The notes beneath the pieces are model-generated. The model had not been told where the DNA came from, ran no database searches, and saw only the letters and a list, made by a program, of their open reading frames with translations. Positions 33,003-41,309 of a stretch of DNA of 64,000 nt are shown here, piece by piece. The translations under genes and the position numbers were made by a program. Origin of the DNA: 21-14-0-10-47-8 sp966211455. GTDB lineage: Bacteria > Bdellovibrionota > Bdellovibrionia > Bdellovibrionales > Bdellovibrionaceae. Location: the NCBI GenBank assembly GCA_966211455.1, contig CBIHNI010000013.1:1-64000 (forward strand), written 5' to 3'. Position 1 is the first letter of the stretch; the number at the start of each line of letters is the position of its first letter.

Positions 33003-35545
33003 AATCTTCTGACTTCGAACTTCTTTTACCCTGCGGACAAAAAGAAATGGCCGAAGCTGCCATTCAAAACGGTGCGGACGCAATTTACGTCGGCTTTCCC
33101 GGATTCAATGCCCGTGGTCGCAGCTATGACTTTGAACTGGAAGAGCTGAAGCAAATCATCGAAATGTGCCATCTCAATGGTGTGAAGGTGAATCTCGCTT
33201 TCAATATCGTGATTTTCGAAAACGAGCTTCCGGCCGTGATCGATGCGATTCAAAAAGTTTTACCGCTGAAGCCTGATGCGCTCATCGTGCAGGATCTCGG
33301 GCTGGTGCAAATCGTAAAGGCCATGTGTCCCGAACAGATCGTCCATGCCTCGACGCAGATGACGATCACCAATGATCTGGCAATCGATTTGTTGGAAGAT
33401 CTGAAAATCCGCCGTTTTGTTTTGGGCCGGGAAAATTCGCTTTCAGAGATCAAGCTGATCGCGTCTCGCACCAGAAAAGAGCTCGAAGTTTTCGTTCACG
33501 GGGCTTTGTGCGTTTCTTATTCGGGTCAGTGCTTTACGTCGGAAACTTTGGGCGGTCGTTCGGCCAATCGCGGGCAGTGTGCGCAAAGCTGCCGGTTTAG
33601 CTATGATCTGATTGTCGATGGTGAAAAGAAGAATCTGGTGGATCGCACCTACCTGGTTTCGCCGAAAGATCTTTGCGGCCTTTCTGAAATACCCGAGCTG
33701 ATGGAGCTTGGTGTAAAAAGCTTCAAGGTCGAAGGAAGACTGAAGTCTCCGGATTACGTGGCACAAGTGGCGAAGTCTTTCCGTTCGGTGATCGATCAAA
33801 CTTTGGCCAAGAACTCTTTAACCGCTGAAGACTTGCAGGCTGAAAAGCGAAAAATGGAAATCGAGTACTCGCGTGGATTTTTCCCGGGCTGGTTGCATGG
33901 TGTGAATCACCAGGAGCTGGTCGATGGCACCTTCAGTTCGCATCGCGGTCTGGAAATTGGAAAAATCATCAGCGTTCAGAAGAATTCGATGAGCATCGAG
34001 CTATTGGATTCAAAGCTTGCGATTGAAAACGGCGATGGCCTTTCTTGGATCGAAGGCAAAGAGAAAAAGGGCGCTTCGATTTACGCGGTTCAGACCCGTG
34101 GCAAGACGATGACCGTTGATTTCTCGTTCCAAACCGTGATGAGCAGCCAGGCGATCGGGGCCAAGGTTTACCTGAACCACGATAAGAGCCAGAAAAAGGA
34201 AATCGAAAAATCGCGCACGGATAAAAACCTGGCAAAAAAGATTCCGGTGCAAGTCTCTTTGACTTTGCAAGACGGAAAGCCCTTGGTCGCGCGCCTGAAA
34301 GACGATCGCTTCGAGCTCGAGATGCAGTCTGAAGCTTCGCTTTCGCCTGCGCAAAAGAAGCCATTAGGGCTGGATATGCTATTCGAAGAATTCTCTTCGC
34401 TGTCGGCGACCGTCTTTGATTTGCCACCGGAAAATTTCCAAGTCGACATGGGCGGGGATCTTTTCTTGAACCACAAAGAAATCAAGAACCTGCGGCAGAA
34501 ACTTTTTGCCGAGCTTTCAAGACTTCGCAAAGAAAACAAAGTCGAATTCAAGGGCGAAGTGCAGGTCTCGGGATACACCCTTCCGGAGCCGACGATCCTG
34601 GAAAAGCAGGCGACGGCACCGAAGCTGAACGTTCTTCTTCGCAATAAAGAACAAGCACAGGATTTGATGGACGCGGTCGATGGCGGTGAGATGAGCCCCG
34701 CGCAAATCAACACGGTCTGCTTGGATTTTGAATTCGGCCGCGATTACAAAGCGTCGGTCGAAGCTTTGCGCGCCAAAGGATTCAAAGTCGGGATCGCGAC
34801 CACGCGAATCTTAAAACCGCAAGAGTACATCAATCTCAAGGTCATTCACTCGATGAATCCGGATTTCATCTTGGTGCGAAATCTGGGTGCTTTGTATTAC
34901 TATCAAAACATCCAAAAATTTGAAGGCGAGCTGAAAGGTGATTTCAGCCTGAATGTGACCAATCATAAGACCTTTGAATATCTTTTGGGGAAGGGCTTAA
35001 GCTCGATTTGCTTATCCTATGATTTGAATTTCGATCAATCAATGAGCCTGCTTCGCCATATCGACACGTCCAAGGCCGAGATCACGATTCACCAATCGAT
35101 GCCAAGCTTTCATATGGAGCACTGTGTGTTCGCCGCTTTCTTAAGCAAAGGCAAAAGCTACCGCGATTGCGGAAAGCCTTGTGAAAAGCACAAGGTGCAG
35201 TTGAAAGATCAGTTCGGGCATTATCACTGGATCAAGCCCGATCAAGAATGCCGAAACACCATGTACAACTCGGCCGCACAAACGGCTTTGCCCTATCTGC
35301 AAGACTGGCAATCCCTGGGGTTGGGCGAAATCCGCTACGAGGCTTTGCACGAGCAAGGTGCCGAACTCATCAGCAAGATTCAAAATTATGTGCAGGTCTT
35401 AGCGGGCGTGAAGCCTGTGCGAGAGGCGCTGAGCGCGCTCGAAGCGATCGAAGTTTACGGTCTGTCACCAAGGCAGCTGGATCGCAGTGAAGAGTATCAA
35501 GCTCGAAAGAAAGATCACAGTTTCTTGGCAAAGCCTGAGCTCTGA
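32999..35545 (+). CDS. U32 peptidase-family protein, RlhA/YegQ-like
   Basis: An 848-residue protein of the U32 family, whose E. coli members RlhA and TrhP hydroxylate 23S rRNA C2501 and tRNA U34 rather than cleave proteins. The TIM-barrel domain has LLPCGQKEMAEAAIQNGADA and NARGRSYDFELEEL; the signature block is HGALCVSYSGQCF then RGQCAQSCRF, with Cys171, 178, 194 and 198 as candidate Fe-S ligands and Cys226 later. A KVEGRLKSPDYVAQV motif follows. The C-terminal part has more Cys (EHCVF, RDCGKPCEKH, QECRNT), resembling a second cluster. It is longer than RlhA (about 650), so it carries an extension. Coupled to the chorismate mutase gene by overlap. Confidence 0.85.
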   Translation: MKSSDFELLLPCGQKEMAEAAIQNGADAIYVGFPGFNARGRSYDFELEELKQIIEMCHLNGVKVNLAFNIVIFENELPAVIDAIQKVLPLKPDALIVQDLGLVQIVKAMCPEQIVHASTQMTITNDLAIDLLEDLKIRRFVLGRENSLSEIKLIASRTRKELEVFVHGALCVSYSGQCFTSETLGGRSANRGQCAQSCRFSYDLIVDGEKKNLVDRTYLVSPKDLCGLSEIPELMELGVKSFKVEGRLKSPDYVAQVAKSFRSVIDQTLAKNSLTAEDLQAEKRKMEIEYSRGFFPGWLHGVNHQELVDGTFSSHRGLEIGKIISVQKNSMSIELLDSKLAIENGDGLSWIEGKEKKGASIYAVQTRGKTMTVDFSFQTVMSSQAIGAKVYLNHDKSQKKEIEKSRTDKNLAKKIPVQVSLTLQDGKPLVARLKDDRFELEMQSEASLSPAQKKPLGLDMLFEEFSSLSATVFDLPPENFQVDMGGDLFLNHKEIKNLRQKLFAELSRLRKENKVEFKGEVQVSGYTLPEPTILEKQATAPKLNVLLRNKEQAQDLMDAVDGGEMSPAQINTVCLDFEFGRDYKASVEALRAKGFKVGIATTRILKPQEYINLKVIHSMNPDFILVRNLGALYYYQNIQKFEGELKGDFSLNVTNHKTFEYLLGKGLSSICLSYDLNFDQSMSLLRHIDTSKAEITIHQSMPSFHMEHCVFAAFLSKGKSYRDCGKPCEKHKVQLKDQFGHYHWIKPDQECRNTMYNSAAQTALPYLQDWQSLGLGEIRYEALHEQGAELISKIQNYVQVLAGVKPVREALSALEAIEVYGLSPRQLDRSEEYQARKKDHSFLAKPEL

Positions 35546-35723
35546 TCCTTTGCACAGATTTGTCTACAATCTGCCGCGTTCGGAGGGGAACTGCCTCTGT
35601 CAAATTCGAAGATGGGGAGATATGCGCCGATTTTTTGGCGAGTCGAAAGCTAAAGGGGTCAAAATCTGGTCTCCGATTTGCGATGAGGGTGCTTAACACG
35701 AACTCTCATGAAAGGAGATTCAT

Positions 35724-35843
35724 ATGGCAAATCAACAAAGTTCCAACCAAAGCTCGAAAGAGAATCAACAATCGGGTTCTCGCTCAGGTTCAAGCTCGCA
35801 ACAGAACCAAAGTGGAAGTTCAAAAGGTCAATCTCGCTCTTAA
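35724..35843 (+). CDS. 39-residue Ser/Gln/Gly/Asn-rich protein
   Basis: A very small gene with an excellent ribosome-binding site (AAAGGAG, 7 bp before ATG). The product MANQQSSNQSSKENQQSGSR then continues with Ser, Gly, Gln and ends GQSRS. It is wholly low-complexity and hydrophilic, resembling small stress-linked glycine/serine-rich proteins in layout only. A hairpin follows (35865). Function unknown. Confidence 0.6.
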   Translation: MANQQSSNQSSKENQQSGSRSGSSSQQNQSGSSKGQSRS

Positions 35844-35864
35844 ATAAAGAGACGGCTTTAAATG

Positions 35865-35906
35865 GAAGATCGCTCTGAAACCTTAGTGTTCGGTCGGGCG
35901 ATCTTC
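35865..35906 (+). terminator. Possible terminator hairpin
   Basis: GAAGATCGC and GCGATCTTC form a perfect 9-bp stem around a 24-base loop, followed by GCTTTAGTT. The large loop and short T tract make it weak. Confidence 0.4.
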
Positions 35907-35927
35907 GCTTTAGTTCTGCTTTGAAAG

Positions 35928-36848
35928 TTATCGTGTTCCGGCGGCTTGCTTGCTGGTTGTCAGGCCACGAAATCCTGTCGACTGCTGGCTGGCGGAAGCG
36001 GAACGAAATTCAGTGCGTGAGACGGCTTCAAGGCCGACCAGATCCTGAGAGATGATCGGACGTCCCTGAAAGCGAGACGTGTTTCCGCTTTCGACATTCA
36101 CCGCATACATGGTTTTGTGCAAGGTGCCCTCTCTATATGTGATGATGCTAAGCTCGGGGCCAAATTCGCTGCGTGTGACCGAGTAATTGACGACTTTCCC
36201 GTTCAGATCATTCAACGGAACGTCGATCGGATAGATTTTATTTCCATAAGAAATTTCGGCGTGAATTTTCCCGGCGGCGGTATCGGTCGCCTTGATAGTT
36301 TGAACGTCAATCGAGGTGATTCCGGTTGGGCCCAGCTCTTTATGAGTTAAGCCTGTGCGCACACGGTAAGACTTTCCGTTGATGACGGATGTCTCGAAAC
36401 TATCGGTGATGATGACTTGTCGTCGATCTTTTTCCACCATACGAACGACCGAAATCCCGTTGTCGCCAGCGGGTTGCAGATGGGTGTACTTGGGATCCAA
36501 AAGAGATCCTTCGGGAATGCCACTGATTGCGATTTCCTGTTGAATCACGGTTCCGTCTTTTTCGCGGGTGACATAGTTCAACTTTCCGGATTCAAAATTT
36601 CCGGCATTTTTCGGGGTGAGGACGCCTGAGACCCGCCCCAGTTCGCCGGCATGAAGCACGACTTCCTTCGCCTTGAGATCGCGGGCAATGACATCTGTTT
36701 CTTTGACCGAAGATTTCCAGACCTGCGAGCCTTCTTTCGACATCGCATTTGGGTCTTTGTTTCGAGAGAAAAGGTTGATGGCTTCCGCGTTCAATCCCGC
36801 AGCCAAAGCCAGAAGTAGAATCGCTAGAGTGTGAGAGATCTTTTTCAT
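35928..36848 (-). CDS. Secreted hypothetical protein
   Basis: A 306-residue exported protein; the signal peptide (1-23) ends in AEA. The ATG is preceded by AAGGGGAAAATAG. The mature part is beta-rich with an acidic/basic mix, no Cys, and a Ser/Thr/Gln-rich tail (SASASQQSTGFRG). No family recognised. Confidence 0.75.
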   Translation of the reverse strand: MKKISHTLAILLLALAAGLNAEAINLFSRNKDPNAMSKEGSQVWKSSVKETDVIARDLKAKEVVLHAGELGRVSGVLTPKNAGNFESGKLNYVTREKDGTVIQQEIAISGIPEGSLLDPKYTHLQPAGDNGISVVRMVEKDRRQVIITDSFETSVINGKSYRVRTGLTHKELGPTGITSIDVQTIKATDTAAGKIHAEISYGNKIYPIDVPLNDLNGKVVNYSVTRSEFGPELSIITYREGTLHKTMYAVNVESGNTSRFQGRPIISQDLVGLEAVSRTEFRSASASQQSTGFRGLTTSKQAAGTR

Positions 36849-37160
36849 CTATTTTCCCCTTTTCTCATAATGAGATAACTATATATAAATACTAAGGATT
36901 CACAGATTGTGCCAAAGAAAATTAAATTTATGGAAAAGCTAGCAGTCCTAACCGAGAAAGAATCCAAACCGACCAAAACCAAACATGCACCTGTCAAAAA
37001 CGTCGACAGCCAGATTTACTGATTCACTTCTCCTCCCCCCATCCGCGATCCGGACCCGGTCCCGCACATCCGGGACACTTGAGCTTCTCTTTGCCCCTGG
37101 TTTCGCTTTTTCCCCCGCAAGCCTTTTGCTTTCCTGAAGTCCTGCGGGGGTATCGGTCAC
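36849..37160. other. Intergenic region ahead of RAYT gene
   Basis: Near the left end, TCTCATAATGAGA is an inverted repeat next to the upstream gene's start, in an AT-rich promoter-like stretch. Near 37048-37070 lies CCGGACCCGGTCC with inverted symmetry. The right end (37141-37160) is a REP half-element that runs up to the RAYT start codon. No gene is seen. Confidence 0.5.
37141..37160 (+). repeat. REP half-element abutting RAYT start codon
   Basis: CCTGCGGGGGTATCGGTCAC, identical over 20 bp to 37545-37564 inside the RAYT gene. It ends exactly where the ATG begins. Confidence 0.85.
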
Positions 37161-37955
37161 ATGAAGCAAACTGCATTTCAAAAGATTCACTGGAAACATC
37201 GCTATTCACACGGCGGCAGTCTTCGGCAGCTGCGAGCAGGCCGCGGAGCCAGGCCCCTTTCCACAAAAGCGTCCCTGCACTTAGTGTTAAAAGCCAATCG
37301 CGAGAGGGTGCGTGGCGGTCTTCGAGTGTCGAGAAGATTTCAGCTCATTCATTTTTTAATCCAAAAATACGCAGTGAAGTTCTTTATCAAAGTGGAGCAG
37401 GCTTCGATTCAGAACGACCACATCCATCTTTTGATCCGCACCAGTAGAAGATCCTTGTACCAACACTTCTTTCGAGTTCTCGCGGGACAAATCGCGCAGA
37501 GATTCGAGAAAGAGGGGCTTCTCTCGGTCTGCAAAACCCAAAGCCCTGCGGGGGTATCGGTCACGCAAGCCGAAAGCTTGGCTGTGACCGATACCCCCAC
37601 TGGGTCTTCAGCCGAAGCGAAGGTCCCCCGCGTGACCGGTACCCCCGGAAGGGGGATCGCAGTCGAAGGCGAAGGCTTGGAAGCTGAGAGAAGTCTTGGG
37701 GTTAGCGGAGCTTGTGGGGCTCCGATTGGTGAGGTGGCGAAGGGGTTATCAGGAGGTGATAAGGCGAGTGCGACGAAGCTGCAAAAGCTCTGGAAATACC
37801 GGCCTTTTACGCGGGTGGTGCGAGCCTTCCGAGATCAGCTGCAGGTTAGAGACTACATCCAGCTCAATGAGAAAGAGGCTCTGCGCGATATCCCATACCG
37901 CAAGCGAAGGCTGCGGGGGCTCTCGTCCACAGAGTGGGAGAGGCTTTGGAGGTAG
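37161..37955 (+). CDS. REP-associated tyrosine transposase (RAYT/TnpA_REP)
   Basis: A 264-residue IS200-like Y1 nuclease of the REP-associated type, thought to mobilise REP palindromes. The N-terminal region has GRGARPLSTKASLHLVLK, typical of this branch; the HUH-type motif is QNDHIHLLIRTSRRS, and the catalytic Tyr candidate is in SLYQHFFRVLAGQIAQRF. The C-terminal motif is KYRPFTRVVRAFRDQLQVRDYIQLNE. Residues about 130-212 are an insertion between these domains that consists of translated REP palindromes and Gly/Glu/Ala-rich filler, so the gene carries its own target repeats within the reading frame. The ribosome-binding site is not evident because the REP copy occupies that place. Confidence 0.85.
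   Translation: MKQTAFQKIHWKHRYSHGGSLRQLRAGRGARPLSTKASLHLVLKANRERVRGGLRVSRRFQLIHFLIQKYAVKFFIKVEQASIQNDHIHLLIRTSRRSLYQHFFRVLAGQIAQRFEKEGLLSVCKTQSPAGVSVTQAESLAVTDTPTGSSAEAKVPRVTGTPGRGIAVEGEGLEAERSLGVSGACGAPIGEVAKGLSGGDKASATKLQKLWKYRPFTRVVRAFRDQLQVRDYIQLNEKEALRDIPYRKRRLRGLSSTEWERLWR
37545..37598. repeat. REP palindrome pair inside RAYT gene
   Basis: GGGGGTATCGGTCAC (37550-37564) and GTGACCGATACCCCC (37584-37598) form a perfect 15-bp stem; the inner part GCAAGCC...GGC can pair further. It is read in frame within the transposase. Confidence 0.9.
37632..37646 (-). repeat. Third REP half inside RAYT gene
   Basis: GTGACCGGTACCCCC differs from the neighbouring half by one base and is in the same orientation as the right arm of the pair. 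Confidence 0.8.
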
Positions 37956-38150
37956 GCCCCGGGCATTCAGAATTTGTAGGGTCGAGATAAATCAAGGGTG
38001 GGAAGTTTTGGCGAAAATTGGCACCCGGGCTTGAAGAATTTCGCTGGCAAAGTTTTCGACAAGTATTTCTCTTATACAAAGTGAAAATTCGTCTCTCTGG
38101 TCGCGTTCCCGGCCCGTGGTAGGTTTCGCACTGGGGAAAAGGGTGGGGTT

Positions 38151-38783
38151 ATGAAAATCGTATTGCTGCTGCTATTCATTCATCTCTTTGCTTATTCGGT
38201 CGTCAAAGCTCAAGAGACGGTCGTGGTGCCAAGCGCGGTGTCGTCGGCGGTTTTGGTCGAAGCCAATCTGCCACAAGACGATAAAAATCAGATTCAGCGC
38301 GACGAGTGCAAGGACCTGCTTCCGCAGCTGGAAACGGATCTGCGCGAAATTGAAACCAAGTCGCGAAATTTAAGCGAATCCACCTTGTCTTCGCAGGAAA
38401 ATTACCTGAACAACTTCAACCAAATGACCGGAATCCTGTTTCAGATGGTGCAAGCCCGCGAAGCGGAAACGGCGCAGATCTCGGCCAGTCGCGATCGCCT
38501 GCGAAGCTCGGTCGAGCAGTTCAATCTGCAGCGAACTTCGGCCAATTCTCAAAATCTGCAAAGCCAGTATCTGGATCTGACCATGCGCTTGTACGCAAGC
38601 CTGATGGACGGACAGAAAAGTTTAGAGATTTTGAAGACTCAGCTCGGTCAGGTCGAGTCGACCCGAGGCTTGCTCGAATCGACCCGTCAGGAAATGGAAG
38701 CTTTGGATCACCAGCGCCTGGCGATCGAGGGAAAATTGATCTCCCTCAAAATCAAGTGCCAGACAGATCGCAATCGCTATTAG
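38151..38783 (+). CDS. Secreted coiled-coil protein
   Basis: A 210-residue exported protein (signal 1-20, ending VKAQE). Nearly the whole mature part is predicted coiled coil with heptad Leu/Glu/Gln patterns (LPQLETDLREIETKSRNLSE, LKTQLGQVESTRGLLEST). Two Cys near the ends (DECKDLL, IKCQTD). It is probably a periplasmic structural or adaptor protein. Ribosome-binding site is a GGGTGGGG tract. No family recognised. Confidence 0.75.
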   Translation: MKIVLLLLFIHLFAYSVVKAQETVVVPSAVSSAVLVEANLPQDDKNQIQRDECKDLLPQLETDLREIETKSRNLSESTLSSQENYLNNFNQMTGILFQMVQAREAETAQISASRDRLRSSVEQFNLQRTSANSQNLQSQYLDLTMRLYASLMDGQKSLEILKTQLGQVESTRGLLESTRQEMEALDHQRLAIEGKLISLKIKCQTDRNRY

Positions 38784-38825
38784 AAGTGTCTGATAAACAC
38801 AATCTCTGCGTTGCCGACGTGCAGA

Positions 38826-40631
38826 TTAAATCAAAGCTTCGAAGGCTTTGATTTTTTCTTTCACGACGCCGATGGCTTTCTGCCAGTATTCGGGACGTCG
38901 GATGTCTTCGCCCAAATGTTTTTGCACCAAAGCTTCGGCGGTCATGCGTCCGGTGTCGCGCAAGATCTCGGTGTACTTGGTCCAGAAGCCCGCACCCAAT
39001 TCTTTGCGACGAGCATAAATGCTAAGCGCGAACAAATACCCAAAGGTGTAAGGGAAGTTGTAGAAGCTAGCATCCGCGAATGAAAAATGCATCTTGGTCG
39101 CCCAGAACATTTTTTCGTTTTCAGACAAGGTGTCGCCGTACCATTTGCTCCAAGCTTGGTCCGTCAGCTCTGATAATTCGCGTGCCGACAGGGTTCGCTC
39201 TTGGCGTTTGGTGTAAAAGCTTTTTTCAAATTCGAAACGGGCCGGAATGTTCATCAACAAGCTGACCGCGCCTTCGATATCGGCCCACGCAAAATCCATT
39301 TTTTCTTCTTTGGTTTTGGCATTGGCGATCATCTCGTCACTGAGAACCGTTTCGGCAAAGATGCTGGCGGTTTCGGCCAGGGTCATCGGATAATCCATGT
39401 CCTGCAAAGACAGATCGCGGATCGTCCACGAGTGATAAGCATGACCCAATTCGTGGGCCAAGGTGGAGATGTCATGATTCGATCCCAAATATGTTTGGAA
39501 CACGCGCGGGGTGCGTGACTTGATGAAACCCGTGCAGTGAGCGCCGCTGCCTTTGTTTGGCATGACACGCGCTTCGATCCATTTGTTCTTCACCATCATG
39601 TCGACAAATTCACCGAACTCGGGGTTTACGTTGCCGAAAGCGGTGCGGATTTGTTTCACCGCCTGATCGAAATCGGTTTTGCCGTCCATCGCCTTGATGG
39701 GGGCGGGCGCCAGCAAATCCCAAGGATCCAATTTTTTCTTTCCATGCAAACGGGCCATCACCAAAGCGGCTTTCTGAATATCCGCTTTGTTTTGCTCGAC
39801 CGCCGTCCACATGGCGTTCAGTGTCGCCTCTTCGATGCGATTGTCATAAAGCGGTCGAGTCAGAAATGAATTTGTTTTCGTGTGCGAACGTTTTTTGCAA
39901 ATCTCTAGGCGCCATCCGGCCAGTGAGTTCAGGATCGCCGCGGCTGATTGCTCTTGGCCTTTCCAAGCTTCCTGAATGCCTTTCCATGCGGTTTTTCGCT
40001 CTTGCTCATCACGCGAGCGGATCAATCCGGCGGCGTGGGCCAGGCCGAACTCTTCCGTTTTTCCGTCTTTTTCGACTTTGACTTTCATCGTTCCTGAAAG
40101 CGCAAAGTACAGATCACCCCAAGCGGTCATCCCGCTGGGTGCCAAAGCCGAGATCATCGTCTCTTCTTTTTCGCCCAGCAGGTAAGGTTTCAAGGTGCGC
40201 TCTTGTTGGTAATAAAATTTGGCACCTTGCAAATCCGGATGCGCGAAAATTTTCTCGAAGGTCGCATCGTCGCATTGGCTGGCGAAAAGCTGGATCGGTT
40301 TCAGCGCCTGTTGCTTTTGCGAAAAGTACATATTCACCTGCGAGGTTTTTGATTTCGCAGGTTCGTTGGTGGCATCGACGCTTTCCAGGCAGCTGGCGTA
40401 AACGCGCAGGTTGTGAAGAAGGATATCGGCCTTATCGCTCAAGGCCAGAATCTTTTGCGCCGTCTCGATAAAACCGGCATCCGCCGATCCCGCTAAAAGC
40501 TGGGGGCGGACCTTTGCGGTCAGGGTGTTCATCTCACCGATCATTTCCAAGGCCGTGGTTTCGTCAGCTTTAAATTCTTTCGAATCCAGGCTTGGGTATT
40601 CAGACTCAATATTCCAGGCAGGTAAATTCAT
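38826..40631 (-). CDS. M3-family oligoendopeptidase (PepF-like)
   Basis: A 601-residue zinc peptidase of the oligoendopeptidase F type. The thermolysin-like motif HELGHAYHSW lies two-thirds through the chain, with the downstream Glu in MTLAETASIFAE as the third ligand. No signal peptide, so it likely degrades oligopeptides in the cytoplasm. ATG 40631 has AGAGGA just upstream; the longer frame beginning at 40775 would overlap the glutathione peroxidase gene and lacks family sequence. It follows the gpx gene by 32 bp on the same strand. Confidence 0.92.
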   Translation of the reverse strand: MNLPAWNIESEYPSLDSKEFKADETTALEMIGEMNTLTAKVRPQLLAGSADAGFIETAQKILALSDKADILLHNLRVYASCLESVDATNEPAKSKTSQVNMYFSQKQQALKPIQLFASQCDDATFEKIFAHPDLQGAKFYYQQERTLKPYLLGEKEETMISALAPSGMTAWGDLYFALSGTMKVKVEKDGKTEEFGLAHAAGLIRSRDEQERKTAWKGIQEAWKGQEQSAAAILNSLAGWRLEICKKRSHTKTNSFLTRPLYDNRIEEATLNAMWTAVEQNKADIQKAALVMARLHGKKKLDPWDLLAPAPIKAMDGKTDFDQAVKQIRTAFGNVNPEFGEFVDMMVKNKWIEARVMPNKGSGAHCTGFIKSRTPRVFQTYLGSNHDISTLAHELGHAYHSWTIRDLSLQDMDYPMTLAETASIFAETVLSDEMIANAKTKEEKMDFAWADIEGAVSLLMNIPARFEFEKSFYTKRQERTLSARELSELTDQAWSKWYGDTLSENEKMFWATKMHFSFADASFYNFPYTFGYLFALSIYARRKELGAGFWTKYTEILRDTGRMTAEALVQKHLGEDIRRPEYWQKAIGVVKEKIKAFEALI

Positions 40632-40663
40632 AAGTCCTCTGTGGCTCGTGCCGAAACGATTTC

Positions 40664-41152
40664 TTACTTCAAGGCTTTTTCGATATCTTCTGTCAGCTCT
40701 TCCGGCTTGGTCGTCGGGGCATAACGCTTGATCACTTTGCCATCCGGTCCGACTAAAAATTTGGTGAAGTTCCATTTGATCGCTTCGGTGCCCAGCAGGC
40801 CTGGCGCCGACGATTTCAAGAAATCATAAACCGGTGCCGAATCACTGCCGTTCACATCGATTTTCGCCATCACCGGAAAGGTGACGCCAAAATTCATTTT
40901 GCAGAACTGTTGGATTTCGTCGTTGCTACCGGGTTCTTGCGAACCAAACTGATTGCTAGGGAAACCGACGATGACAAATCCGCGGTCTTTGTACTTTTCA
41001 TACAGGGCTTCCAGGCCTTCGTATTGCGGAGTGAAACCGCATTTGCTGGCCACGTTGACAACCAGAACCAGCTTTCCTTTGTACTGAGAAAGGTCGGTGT
41101 CTTGTCCGCGGCTGTCTTTGACTTTGAAATCATGCAGTGAGTTTTCTGCCAT
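40664..41152 (-). CDS. Glutathione peroxidase family (thiol peroxidase)
   Basis: A 162-residue thioredoxin-fold peroxidase. The active Cys is in NVASKCGFTPQYEGLEALY (Cys in place of selenocysteine); GFPSNQFGSQEPG supplies the Gln, and KWNFTKFLVGPDG the Trp-Asn pair. Length is normal. Such Cys-type enzymes often use thioredoxin. ATG 41152 is set by CAGGAGGCCCC. It leads a two-gene unit with an M3 peptidase. Confidence 0.92.
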   Translation of the reverse strand: MAENSLHDFKVKDSRGQDTDLSQYKGKLVLVVNVASKCGFTPQYEGLEALYEKYKDRGFVIVGFPSNQFGSQEPGSNDEIQQFCKMNFGVTFPVMAKIDVNGSDSAPVYDFLKSSAPGLLGTEAIKWNFTKFLVGPDGKVIKRYAPTTKPEELTEDIEKALK

Positions 41153-41230
41153 TGGGGCCTCCTGTGAAGCGTTAAGGTGCACACACTTTAGCCACGGGTT
41201 TCCCGAATGAAAAGCTTTTGGACGGTGGGT

Positions 41231-41247
41231 TGTCTCATTTTGAGAAT
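41231..41247. promoter_or_regulatory. Degenerate TGTCTC-N5-GAGAAT repeat
   Basis: TGTCTC ATTTT GAGAAT, last two bases off the motif at 20649. It lies between the divergent peroxidase gene and the Gly-rich protein gene. Confidence 0.35.
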
Positions 41248-41262
41248 CTCCCTCTGAAACAT

Positions 41263-41289
41263 TAACCAAAGCTCCGGTTTCGCCGATAA
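41263..41289 (+). promoter_or_regulatory. Sigma-28 (FliA)-like promoter
   Basis: TAAC, 15-bp spacer, GCCGATAA. The -10 matches the flagellar sigma-28 consensus exactly and the -35 (TAAA) in three of four bases. Its predicted start is just before the Gly-rich protein gene. Confidence 0.7.
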
Positions 41290-41309
41290 TAAATTATGCG
41301 GGGGCGCAT

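Noticed and set aside
37161..37955. Complete insertion sequence with terminal repeats
   Set aside because: No terminal inverted repeats or target duplications; domain content fits a RAYT, not a classical IS.
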